Assembly (NCBI RefSeq): GCF_024763615.1
Contig: NC_077223.1
Coordinates: 57,722,627 to 57,786,626, forward strand
Direction: 5' to 3'
Source of the DNA: Phlebotomus papatasi
Taxonomy: Eukaryota; Arthropoda; Insecta; Diptera; Psychodidae
Length of the DNA: 64,000 bases
Translations under genes and position numbers: made by a program
Notes under the pieces: generated by a model
The model's input: only the letters and a program-made list of their open reading frames with translations
What the model was told of the DNA's origin: nothing
The model's database searches: none
Shown here: positions 37,943 through 49,560 of the stretch, piece after piece
Layout of the letters: the number at the start of each line of letters is the position of its first letter
Position numbering within the stretch: position 1 is the first letter of the stretch

Positions 37943-38212
37943 ATAGGGAAGAGAGGGCAGTATATTTTAGTATAATAGAACAATAAACCTAAGCTGAATT
38001 TAACTTCAATTTAGCTTTCAACTTTTGACAAAGGGCTATAAAGAGTTGGGGCTTCATCGAAAACGTTATTTTTCCCATATTTTTCTAGAAGAACATGCGC
38101 TTTATTGTAAAGTAACTTAAATAGATAAAAAATGTATTTAAATTAAATTTTAAGGTTCAGCTTCATTTAGAAATAAAATTGAGTTTTCAATATAGCCTCA
38201 CCTTTTTCTACC
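37943..38212. mobile_element. Degenerate TA|GGG MITE
   Basis: The left end is TAGGGAAGAGAGGGCAGTAT. The right end in reverse is TGGGTAGAAAAAGGTGAGGC followed by TATATTGAAA. The arms match only loosely, so this may be an old relative of the TGGGGCTATTTTGA family. Confidence 0.45.
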
Positions 38213-38389
38213 CATAATTACACTATCGTTACCTTTTCTACCACTTATGAAGAATTTCATGGATCAGAAAATTAAGCGAAAACTAAAGAATAGAATGCTC
38301 GATGAGGCTGAATTAGATAAAACTCGTTATGCATCTCATTTGTTTTCTTAAAAAATTATATAATGTAACGGATTAATATTGTAATATCA

Positions 38390-39268
38390 CACCGAGAAAA
38401 ATTAGGATGGTAAAATTTACCATCCTCCATACAAAATTCTAATGGCCGGATAGTAAAAAAGTCACCCAGCAAACGCGATATTAAATTGGACTGTCAAAAA
38501 TTGTAGAATCTATTGCATGGATAGTAAATTCTAATAGCTGGATAGTAAATTCTAATATCCCCGGATATTAGATTTTACTAGCCGGATGGTAAATTTTACT
38601 GGCAGGATAGTAAATTTTACTAGCCGGATATTAGAATGAAAAATGTCGGAAAAATTTATTTTTCCCTATTTTTATTAATTTTTGGCCATTGTTTGACGGC
38701 TTGGAGCCCTTTCTGGATAACATTCTCTGTATTTCAAGCCATTTTGGTGCGTGAAAATCTTTTTCCAACATTGACGACTGCGCCGAGATTTGAACACGCG
38801 ACCTTTGTGATGACAGTCGAGCATCTTCCAGCTGCGCCACGAATAGCTATAATGTATTCAAAGCATATCGGGGACCGTTGCATCGGCACCCACGATATTC
38901 CAGAATGACATTCTAACAGCAGGATGGCAAATTTTACTGGCTTGGATAGTAATTTCAATCGAAATTACTATCCTCCGTTAAAATTTACTGTCTTCCAGTT
39001 AAATTCTAATATCTAATATGTGGCCAGTAAAATTTACTACCCGGATATTAGAATCTAAGAGAGGCCAAGGTAAAATCTAAAGGAGGATAGTGGATTTTAC
39101 CATCCGACTATTAGAATTTACTATCCATAGGATAGTAAATTTTAAAATGTCAAGATGGTGGATTCTAAAGGAAAGTTTCTATGGAGGATGGTATTTTCTA
39201 CTATCTTTTGAGGCAGTAGAATTTAAAGACACGATTTGTAGAAAATGCCATCCAAATTTTTCTCGGTG
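38390..39268. mobile_element. 879-bp element with CACCGAGAAAAATT ends and motif arrays
   Basis: The left end CACCGAGAAAAATTAGGATGG is mirrored by the right end CCATCCAAATTTTTCTCGGTG. Both sides hold many copies, in both orientations, of GGATAGTAAATT(T/C)TA and GCCGGATATTAGAAT. The arrays flank a nested tRNA-derived SINE (about 38640-38905). No coding capacity was recognised. Confidence 0.8.
38640..38905 (-). mobile_element. tRNA-derived SINE nested in the CACCGAG element
   Basis: The minus strand carries an A box GTGGCGCAGCTGG (38840-38828) and a B box GTGTTCAAATCTC (38797-38785), spaced as in a tRNA, followed by unrelated body sequence. AGAATGA occurs at both edges and could be part of a target duplication. 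The cloverleaf is poor, so I do not call it a functional tRNA. Limits are approximate. Confidence 0.65.
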
Positions 39269-39790
39269 CAGTTTGAATTTATTTATTTATTTATTTTTAT
39301 TCCATTAAAAGTACAGGTATATATACAATTTAAGTAAGTGTTCTAATTTTGAATTAATTGCTACATCTTTAATTCAGAGCATATTATAAGTATTAAACAC
39401 AGGTTTAGAATAGAAGAATATATAAAGTAGATTTAGGTGACTTTTACTTAATGAATGACAGTTTGAATTTATAACCATTATTAAAGATCTTGTAGTGTGG
39501 TGATAAAAAAGCTTACGATAACAAAAAGACAATTTCATTGAGAAAACGTATTTAAAAGCCAAGGGTTATGATGAGATTAATTATGATCACGTTTTGGAAC
39601 GTTTCCCCAATTAATCACACATTACATTTTGCATGAAGTAAACACTTGTCAACATAGATCACTTTTTACCATTTATTTAAAACCTTAAAAATAAAAAAAT
39701 ATATATTGACTTGATAAAAGATTAAAGTTCTAGTGCATTAATTGAATGTGAAGTCGTCTTCAGACTAGATGTTAAGAGCAAAATCTTTTT
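39269..39790. repeat. (TTTA)n tract and diverged repeat
   Basis: A (TTTA)n run at about 39276-39300 is followed by ACAGGTATATATACAATTTA and AGTAAGTGTT. Similar words occur at 61418-61450. This may be an old retroelement 3' end. Confidence 0.35.
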
Positions 39791-39982
39791 GGTCAGTAAA
39801 AAATTCAAATTGGTCAGTAAAAAATTAAATATTGGTCAGTAAAAAATTAAATTCGGTCAGTTAAAAATAAAATATGGTCAGTAAAAAAATAAATACGGTC
39901 AGTAAAAAACTTAAAAACATTAGTAAAAAATTAAATTTGGTCGATAAAAAGTCAAATTTGGTCAGTAAATAAAAAATCAAAT
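39791..39982 (+). repeat. Minisatellite, about 9 units of GGTCAGTAAAAAATTAAAT
   Basis: Nine imperfect units of 20-25 bp begin GGTCAGTAAAAAAT and differ in spacer and by single bases. A TTTTATGTT-type array follows at about 39986-40032. Units are adjacent with no unique spacers, so it is not a CRISPR array. Confidence 0.9.
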
Positions 39983-40354
39983 CTGTTTTATGTTTTATGT
40001 TGCATTATGTTTTATCTTTTATGTTTTATGTCGCAAATACTAATTTCTGACACTACAATTGTGAAATTAAACAGTACATATCCTAAAGAATTTTATCTAA
40101 TATTAATTCACAAAATATCTAAAATACTTCTGTCAGAATTTCCGTTTATAATTCTATGAAGTTTATCTGCACATTTTTTGCTTAATTTTTCTTATAATTC
40201 TCACATTTATTTTAATCCTTGATCTTAAAGTAAATTGTGAATAAATTAAATTGTTATGTACAATATTTTCTTTCAAAATTTTATCAATAATAAAAAGATT
40301 ATAAAGAGATAGCAAAGCGTACCACATTTGCAAAATACTCTAACTCACGAGAAA

Positions 40355-40591
40355 CTGAGATTCTTTACAGATGACCTCGAAATGCGTGCAATTCGGGGTG
40401 CTTGCAACTCGAAATGCGTGAAAATTCGATTGTGAATTGAATTTTGGGGGTAAAGAATCGCGTCGAGTAAACTGTTTCTGTCGGTAGAAATGAATAAAAT
40501 TGGCTCGACGCAATTCTTTACCCCAAAATTCAACTCACAATCGAATTTACACGTATCCTTCCGAGTTGCAAGAACCTGTAAAGAATCTCAG
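40355..40591. mobile_element. Palindromic MITE, CTGAGATTCTTTACAG ends
   Basis: About 100-bp arms share CTGAGATTCTTTACAG, TTGCAACTCG, AAATTCGATTGTGA and TTTTGGGGTAAAGAAT, around a spacer of about 45 bp. Half-copies lie near 10057 and 20646, and a minimal palindrome at 41712-41735. A reverse copy of the GCAAAGCG repeat abuts it at 40305-40354. Confidence 0.85.
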
Positions 40592-40849
40592 GTGCCATAA
40601 GCTTATCTGGGCTTATCACTGGTCATTTTCTATTTTAAATAGTCTGAGTGAAGAAGGCCAACAAAAGAAAGAAAAGTTTTTTTTTAATCAGTAAATAAAA
40701 ATTGGAGATAAAGTTCGATCCATATGGATATAGTAAGATGGATTGGGGTAGAGAATGATGGGATTATCATTACAATCTCAGATACAATATGCTAAAATTT
40801 CATCTAAATCCCTACATAAACACAGAAAATGCAGTCCGGGCAAGACATT

Positions 40850-41740
40850 TTTGGTTATAGCTCGGGTCAGGGAACATCGAGGGTGAACTGCGACCCACCG
40901 CTGGAACGGTCTCGACCTCAGCTACAACATATTAAAATTTAAAGAAAAAGCATCGTCTAGTTTTTGAAATATTCGAGATCAATTAATCGAAAATGTCGAA
41001 AATCAATTTTTCGATTAATCAATCCTTCGATTTAATCGGATGAAATTGCGATGTCACAAAGGTTGTAGTACTTCACGAGGGCTTTCCAAAACACCAAAAT
41101 TTTTCCAAATTCGATAATTAGAAGCGGAGATATCACCATTTGAAAATTGAATTTTTGACCCTCTCTAGCTCGGGTCAGGGGGGTCGGAGGGGGTTAAGTT
41201 TGGTATCGATCGGCCCAGCTATAACATACTAAAATTTGAGATCGATCCATTCCATAGGGGCTGAGTTATTGAAAAAAATTTGAGGGTGTTCCAAAATGGC
41301 GGAAGGGGGGCTGTGGGTGGAACTGACATCACCTACTTCTAGCCACCTATCGACATTTAACACTTGCCGAAAACCGCTTGTCGATGTCTCTTTCCGTTCT
41401 TTCGCCAGAAGCCTTTTTACTACAGACGGACAGGGACGGGACAGCCACGAAAATCGACAGTTTGATAAAGATGAAGAATTCTAAAATAGGTCAATATTGT
41501 AAAATTTGCATATAATATGCTATGAATTCATATTGTGTTACAACAGCATAGAATAGAAGTGGTTATACGACGGACGGACGGACGGAAAGACAGGACGGGA
41601 CGTCCACGAAAATCGATTTTTAGCGCATTTGTGATCTATGAGTGTCAAAATGTGTAAATCCAAAATTTTGGTCCGATCTGACGAGGTCGGATTTCACCTA
41701 GGACCACAAAAGCTGAGATTGTAAAGAATCTCAGCTAACT
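40850..41740 (+). repeat. Complex dispersed repeat, plus copy
   Basis: It has two internal rounds of AGCTCGGGTCAGGG followed by CAGCTA(C/T)AACATA, then a block (41205-41560) found inverted at 60930-61275. A GGACGGACGGACGG tract and GACGGGACGTCCACGAAAAT follow. The family is unidentified and no protein was recognised. Confidence 0.75.
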
Positions 41741-44700
41741 AATCTCTTTGTGTATGCACTTTAACGTTCTAATTAGCTTCTCTGTCTCTGTAAAAGAACA
41801 AATTTAAGAAATATAAGGGCATTATCAATATAGAGAACTTTTAAATTCTTTCATAAACTTTAAAACTTGCGCTCATCTTGTCACTCTTTTAGTGTGTGAT
41901 TCGAAAAAAGCTCTATACGTGTTTCCTCCATGTTTTATTGAAGTCTGTTATTTTTCTCGTAATCTATATACACAAAATTTATAAGTATGATTTCAGTCTG
42001 GAATTACATGAATGAAATTTAATAGAAGTTCAAAAAAAAATAATATTGAGTGAAAGGTGTGAAATTATTGTCTTATCACAAATTGGCAGACGCTTTTCAC
42101 CTGGTTCTTCATTTGAAATCCAGGGGTCGAAAGTTATTATTCGGTGGATATAATATTGATGCTCACTCGTGCCATCCACTCATGAGATACAAAATTAATT
42201 CTTCTTTTGTCCAGGGCCACAGAGTGCTCCAAGATATTGGCTCAAGATGTTCACCCAAGAGAGTGAGTGTTACAATAATGTGGCATTAATGGGTTGCCAA
42301 GAGAGAGAAATTTTTCCATAACATCGAATCATTGTGGAGATTATCCCTTTATTACATTTTTCTGCTGTTATCATTTTGATATATGAACAGTAGTGGGCCT
42401 GAAGTGTTGGAAGTTGCTCATCCCTCTTCCACCTCTTTTGCCACAAAGTCTTTACATTCTCCTTTCCTCCCTCTTGTACTTGATATATGAACATGTCTTG
42501 TATTCTTCTTTACTTTCAAGAACAACATATCCATCCCCATTGTGTCCCACGTCCTTGATCCACCCCGAAAAATAGTTGCAAATCTTCACGAAAATCTCAC
42601 TGTGAAATCCTTTTCTTCAGACCGGCTTTGTGCTCCATCAATAGAGTTCATTCCCCAACATTTGCCCATGTTTACCATCTCATCCCACAACATTACCCCA
42701 CGATACTAACAGGAAGCACCCATTGCAACAATGCTGAACCGCATTTGCCTCTTGGACTTTTCCGCCACAAACATACAAGAATATTGAGCAACCTCCCAAC
42801 AATGAAAGTGGATGAGTAATTGAAACATAAAAAAAGTGGAAAATAATAAAAATTCATAAGATGATGAAAAAGCATCCTCTCCACAAAAACATTATTTTTC
42901 TCTTGCTGAAAGCTAAATATCCTCATCTTTAATTAAAACAAAAAGATAATGTTGATGGGAATTTTCATGCAAAAATATTTTAAAGAGAAACTTCTTACCA
43001 CATTGCACAGTATCATTTAGATTTCGTATATTCTCCACAGTATATTTATATATTAATTTACAGTGAAAGAAAATTAGAAGTAATCTCCCTCTTTTATGCA
43101 TTTCAGACAAAAACGCCGAATAATTAGGTATTTTATTTTGTTTTCTCCAGATAGTGCATTATCTGGGAAGAAGTAGTTCTGAACAAACAAAGATGAAGAA
43201 ACTTTATTTAACATTTTGGTTAGTATTTACACAGGAACTTCCGTACTAAGGATAAAGTTTGCTAGAGATGATTATAGAAGAAAATTCAGTTATTTTTTTC
43301 GCTTCAAATTCAAGAGTTATCTCACAAGAAGGTATTTGCTAACAATTAAGCAAAAATCAAGCATAATAATAATGTTTACAAAGAGAATGAAATGGTGAGG
43401 CTTGCAGCACTGTCTAAAAAAATTTCTTTTTGTATCGCTTTCAGGTACACACAACTTTTGACGTTAAACTTTTCCAAAGTTGAGTTTATGTAGAATTCAA
43501 ACATTACAGAATTAAGGCAAAAAGCATAGAAGTAGAAAAAGTGTGTCAGCAGAAAATTAAACTCTATGAGGAAGATATTGAATTTTGGTCAATGATACAT
43601 CTTTATAGAAATGAGCCTAATTGATATTAATTGTTATATCCTGGCGAACTTTTTAAAAACTTTGTTTTTTTCCGAAAATTTTTATGAAATCAAAATTACA
43701 ATCCCTTTTTCTTTCTCAAACGTACCGCACATGTAACCCTTTACACTCGTGAGCATCACAAAAAATTCAATTTGGATTTGAAGAATAAAACAGACTCATT
43801 TCATTAAATTGAAATTATGATTTCAAGTGAATCATAAAATTTTTGCATACAGCATGAATAAAAGAATTTTATTATAGAAGGTTAGTGATAAAATTACACT
43901 ATTCTTTTTGTATATCAGATTCCTTTTCCGGTGATGGATAAATAAGCGAGCCAATTTTATGAAAAAAATGTTAACAGAAGCTTTTCATAATCACAGCTCT
44001 TGTCTTTAAAGATAAAACCCGGCTGACCCGGACCCTTTCGATCAGACTCAAATTGTGTAGGAATTATTTTTTTGAGACATATAAATCACAAAAAAATCCA
44101 TCCGCAAAAATCGTAATTTTATGACCATTTGTACAGCTCTATCGAGCAACTGTTTATGAAGAGAGAACAGTAAATGATATCGTCTTATGATTTCAAAAAA
44201 AATTATATCGTTCAGATGGGACGTCTTGTCAAATCCACCATGCAATTATGTTTTTTTGAATATCCGCCCTAAACGTTGATTTCTTTATATCTAATACGGA
44301 TTTCAAACTGGGATGTTTAATTTCGTTCTCTAAGGTGTGAACGATGAACGATGTGTGAACGATCTCTAAGGTGAAAACGATGCCTGTTAGGAAATTATCA
44401 AAATTATAGAAGTTAAGTCATAAGGCTAAGCCAACCCCCTGGCAAGTTGGCCTTTTTATATGGAGCTATTTGAAGCCAATTCCTAAATTGATCTCAGACT
44501 CACCTCACAGTGCTCAGAGAAAAACATTTATTTAAACAAAAATATAGTATATTTATCCCTCCATACGGAAAGGTATCTTATAATACGGAAAAACTTCTCA
44601 CTTTTTAAATATTAAGCATAACGGTAGCGATTGCAAAAAAATTCCGATATAAATTTAAATCGAAGTATGAGAAAGTGACTTCAAATTTCAGGCAACTTGC

Positions 44701-44824
44701 CAGCATTAGGTCTGAAGACCATATTTAAAACTCTGTAGGATAAATCGGGCTCAACTTTTAAAGATAGTTTAGGTATTCCATCCATATATGATGCAAAGGA
44801 TGCTTTCAAGAATTCCTCTTCATG
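41741..44824. other. Mostly single-copy DNA, no supported gene
   Basis: Stretch 42050-42930 is less AT-rich with short frames on both strands, none recognisable. A small local array of GTGTGAACGAT and CTCTAAGGTG words lies at 44329-44385. Confidence 0.45.
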
Positions 44825-45040
44825 TAGGGGAAACTGGAGCACCACCAAACATGGGGTAGCACCAAACACTGCGATTTTTTAATCAGATATTCGACTTCAG
44901 AGGACAAGAATTATAGGAATTTATAGGGAGTAAAGGGATACTTGTCTACTGAAGAAATGTTCGAGATAGTCTAAGTAGTTTTGAAATAAAAATTAGTGTT
45001 TGGTGCTACCCCGTGTTTGGTGGTGCCCCAGTTTCCCCTA
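44825..45040 (+). mobile_element. TA|GGGGAAACTGGGGCACC MITE, copy 3
   Basis: It is 216 bp with TA at both ends, the same length as copy 1 at 17103-17318 and with the same interior. Confidence 0.92.
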
Positions 45041-45109
45041 ACACTATTAAGACAAAAAAAAGCCATTGCATAAATCCTTGCAATTGAATCTAATTTTAAT
45101 TGTCAAAGT

Positions 45110-45547
45110 TAGGGCAACTGTACCTAATTCCGGTATAGTTACATGTTCGCTTCTGGTTAAATGCAAGCGCCAAAGTCTACATATAGTTTGAAATGTAATA
45201 TTTTTAATACAAATTGACTTTTGTGTTATTCCTTTTCAGGAGTGTCTCTTGGAACCTTTTATATAGTTTATCGTCTTTGTTATCTCTAAAATCATTTTTA
45301 AAACATTTTAAAAAAGAATAAAAATATAGACATAGCTTTGAGTAATATTTCGTTCCTTATAGTTCGTTTCCCTTCCGGAATTCATATCGTTCGTCAAGGC
45401 GATATTTTTTTTTTGTTTTTCTTTTATTGCAAAATCTCTAGAGAGTATGCAAAATCTAAAAATTCATGGAAATTTGTGGAGCATATTGGCCGAAATTGCA
45501 AGCTGAGCAATTTTGTAAGTTGTCCGAAATTTGATACAGTAACCCCA
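45110..45547 (-). mobile_element. GTGCCAAATT MITE, copy 3 (inverted)
   Basis: The start TAGGGCAACTGTACCTAATT and the words AATGCAAGCGCCAAAGTCTA are the reverse of the right end of copies 1 and 2. The far end contains TGTCCGAAATTTGATACAGT and has lost its TA. Confidence 0.75.
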
Positions 45548-47817
45548 CTTTGTAAATACAACAAAAGAAAAATCATCGTGAAATGTGCCAACTCTTCAAA
45601 AGTATCACAAGTTTGTACCATCACAACGTAATGCACTCAAAGTCTTCTACGGTCTACAGTATGTGAAAGAATTCCTGCATGCTCTTTTGAATATTCTATT
45701 TTCTTGGTTTTCCTATAAATTCAAAAGAATCTTCATGAATAAGAATCCGATGGATTTTATGTAGAAATATCCGATAAAAAAAATTAGAGTCGCATGGATA
45801 GCCTTACAAAATTTCAATCAAAGATTCTACTATTTTTTTTAATGAGGTTAAGTGGGGAATCGTATTAAGAATATGGGTAATTTCTACAGTAAACCTAAAG
45901 GATTTGCCATGAAAATTCTTTTGATTGTAGGATTATAACAAATCGTTTGTGAGGTTCTTAATAGTATTTATTCATTGAGAATTGACAAATTTATTCCTTA
46001 TGCAAGAAAAAATATTGAACTCAAAATATGTACGTAAAATGCGTAAAATTTTAATAAATCCCACTATATAGACGAACCAATGAGCTGTGAATACATCAGC
46101 AGTGGTGAGACATGCAGCATCAAATATTTTTTTCACTAAAAATTTTGTTTTCAAATTAAAGAATTATAGTGAGAAATCTTCACCTATTTCCGCTATAGAG
46201 ATTATTTCACTCGATGACACTATTATTCTTACAAGATAATTTTTATACATTCCGTGTTGCAGGTATTATGAAATCATCTGAAAAGACTCTCAGCTGCCTC
46301 AAGCTTATCAGAGCTTATGACTGGCCGTTTTTCTGAATGTAGGCATTAGAATGGATTGCATAGAACTCAAAAAATTTCATCCAATCAAAATTTCCCTGGG
46401 AATTTGCGTAGTACGTAGCAGAGATGAGAGCTATGAGGTACAGCTGTGGGTATTGTTCCTGTACTCCTTAATTAACATCCCTAAAATCCATTGCAAAAGC
46501 TCTTCGTGATATTAGTCTGAATTAGAATTCGTTGGCATGGCATTTAGCGTGTGTGCAGATGAAAGGTGAATTTTCACGTGAACTGCATTTAGGTCTTCCA
46601 CACGAATGATCCCTATAATTAAATGCCCACTATTTCACTACCTTTCTCACTGGTCATCTAACTAATTTTTACCTAAAATTCATTTCGTGATTGTTTTCCT
46701 TGTCAAGCGCGTGAAGGTTTGTAATTAAAAAGACATCATCTCTGTATCAAATGTAAGTGACACAAATGCTTAGATTCACACAACAACCTTCTCGGAGAGG
46801 TAGGATGTTCTTCCAGTTTCCACAGGATTTCGCTTTGCTCCCTCCAAATTGAGCCTGCGCAGTTTTATTCAGCATTATCTTTCTGCCGAGAATCAAATAT
46901 AAAGCTCATCCTAGAGTTATCTGACACCCATCTAAATGAAGATTCCAATTTAAGATAATAAATCTAAAGCGCCAGAAGAAACTTTTACTCATTATCCAAA
47001 TGAATGGCTTTAGCACTCTTTCGCGGACAGGAACGAAAAAAATATTGGGTTTTTGGGATGAATTTCAATGAGGACCTTTGTAGTTGTCCAGGGCAGGGAA
47101 AAAAGGTAATTAAAAATTTTGCCGCGTGAAAAGGGCAAGAAAAAAAAGTTAGGCTATTGATGGATTTTCCACTTCATGTACCAAAATACACCAACCCCAA
47201 CTCCTATCGATATGTTTAATTATACGACTTTTTATGTGAACCAGAGGGAGATTTTATCTTTTGGATGACAGAATCGGCGCTTGAATTAGACCTAAAGAGC
47301 AGACCTACCACTTGAATATCTCATTAAAAGTCTTGTTCCCATGCCAAAGGAAAAAGTGTGATATACACAAAAGACCCTCAAAGCCTCTTTCTATCCTCAA
47401 CATTAGGCTTATATGAGCTTCCATTTTATCCTCTATGCACATTTTCCAGCTTTTCGAGAGCATTTGCCATTTTATGCACAAAACAGGAAGGTGCTCAGCA
47501 AAAAATAGAGCCACTCACATGCCATCCAAAGAGTACATCCCTCAAAAGTAGAAGCGAAATGGGCAAAGGGTGTAATGACTTTTTAACTATCAACCCTCTG
47601 GTTTTTTGGGAGATGCTGCAGAACAGGGCGGAAAAATACGTGAAAAATTTTAAGAAACATCAAATGCAAATTAGTGTTAAACTATGAGAACTAATTACTG
47701 AACTGCATACCAATGTTCAGCTAGAAAAAGAATTTTTGAGACATACTTGCAAACTTATGAAGGATTTTAAGGTTTTTTAATGTTACTGCACTAAAAAAAT
47801 AAAGTACAAATGTATAA
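45548..47817. other. Mostly single-copy DNA, no supported gene
   Basis: Stretch 46260-47690 is less AT-rich. Open frames of up to about 110 codons occur on both strands but match no family known to me. Confidence 0.45.
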
Positions 47818-48007
47818 TAGGGAAGACCCGGCATGTTTGAGATACTCTTTTATGTTTTGACTTTAAAACATTATTTCTATAACTCAGTAAATTATTTTGA
47901 AATTTTGTACAGTGCTTAGTATACTAACTAGTATATAAACTTTATAAAAATAATTCAATTAGTGTTTTGTCACATTATTTTGTGTCAACCTTGCAGGCTC
48001 TCCCCTA
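47818..48007. mobile_element. 190-bp TA|GGGAAGACCCGGCA MITE
   Basis: The left end TAGGGAAGACCCGGCATGTT matches the right end in reverse, TAGGGGAGAGCCTGCAAGGT, with several mismatches. TA is present at both ends. Confidence 0.6.
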
Positions 48008-49134
48008 TATATTATCAACATCATTATATTTCACATTATCTTGCATTTCACTAAAACTACATTAAAACCACGCAATAAGTCGTATGATAAACTTATGAAA
48101 ACTGGGACTATTTCCATAGAAGCGCATTGAATTTTGAGGAAAATTGATCTTGGAAAATAATCTCAACGAACAAAATGAATAAATTTGACTCAATAAAATT
48201 TTTACTCTACAATTTTAGTTAAAAAATAATAACGAATCCTAGAGAACTTGGTCACATACTTATTGTACTAACGCAAAAGACAGCAATAAAGAAGTCAATG
48301 TCGAAGGTTATTGTTTATAAAAATCACTAACAGTGCAGTTTTTAATTCACATAATCAAGTTTAAAATTTATAAAGTGGATTTTAAATCTACAGTAAGTCT
48401 GCACCGGTACTATAGCCACCACGAACTAATAAGCCAGTAATAACCCAGTAATTGATTTTTTAAGGAGTTAAAGAACCAGAAATATAACAAATTATCTCCA
48501 AACTTTTTTCAAGATAATAGTAAATTTATTTAATTAAAACTCTCAAGCATATGAAACTTAAACATTTAAACTATGTTTTCCAAAAACTTTATTTAAAAAT
48601 TTTAATAATTCAACAGTTTGAACCTGATTTTCAGATTACCAATTAAAAAAACTTTGCAGTAGTCACGATTATTCGTAGGAGAATCATGAAAAATTAGAAA
48701 AAAAAACTTTCTTGTTAGTAAATGAGTTAAAAAAATATTTTTAAAAAGATTTATGAAAGATTTATGCAAAAAGATTTATTTGAAAGATTTATGCAAAAAA
48801 TTTATCATTTATATGGTATATTTTACACAACATTTCGTCTTGTAAAATAAGTTACACTCAAGGGAATAAAAAATCCTTCGTTCAAGTGCGAGTTTAACTA
48901 TATTTAAATATTTTTTTCTGACTTCAAATGAATCAACTGTATTAACTACCTACTGCAAAAGTAAGTTTTTTCAAAAAGAATCTTTAAAAATCAATCCAAA
49001 TCTAAACTTTTCAACTTTAAAAATAATAAAATGAAAATTTCAGAAAATATCGTCTGAATGTTGTGCTTTTATATGCTTAAAAACTTGAAATTATTTTATT
49101 TGTTATATCAAACGGACATATTTATAGAAAATAT
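48008..49134. other. AT-rich sequence with a small tandem array
   Basis: A local array of AAAGATTTATG(C/A)AA units lies at about 48745-48805. Nothing else is recognised. Confidence 0.5.
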
Positions 49135-49560
49135 TATGGTAAGTGAACCAAATTTCGGCATAGTTACATACAAGTGCCAAAATCCTAAGTTTTATGTGTA
49201 ATATTTTTTATACAAATTGATTTTTTGTTACTTCTTTATAAGGAATGGTTTTTAAAACCTTTTAGAAAATATATCATCCTTATTTTTTCTAAAATCCTTT
49301 TTAAAACATTTTAAAATAAATAAAAATATAGACATAGCTTTGAGTAATATTTCGGCCACTTTGATTTTTATAGTTCCTAGCCATTCGGTAATTCCAAAGT
49401 CTTACTTACATCGTCTCGTTCATCGAAGTGTCAGTTTTTCGTTTTTTCCCGAATTGTATAAACTTTAGAATAATGCAAAAATTAAAAATTCATGGAAATT
49501 TAAGGAATAAAAGAAGTGGCCGAAATTGCAAGCTCATAGAAATTTGGTACAGTTCTTCTA
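49135..49560 (-). mobile_element. GTGCCAAATT MITE, copy 4 (inverted)
   Basis: The start TATGGTAAGTGAACCAAATT is followed by words shared with copy 3 (GCATAGTTACAT, ATAGACATAGCTTTGAGTAA). The end is AAATTTGGTACAGTTCTTCTA. TA is present at both ends. Confidence 0.75.

Noticed and set aside
38770..38843. Possible tRNA gene on the minus strand
   Set aside because: A and B boxes are present but the acceptor and anticodon stems do not form well. It fits a SINE head better.
39791..39982. CRISPR-like repeat array
   Set aside because: Units are imperfect and adjacent with no unique spacers, in a eukaryotic context. It is a minisatellite.
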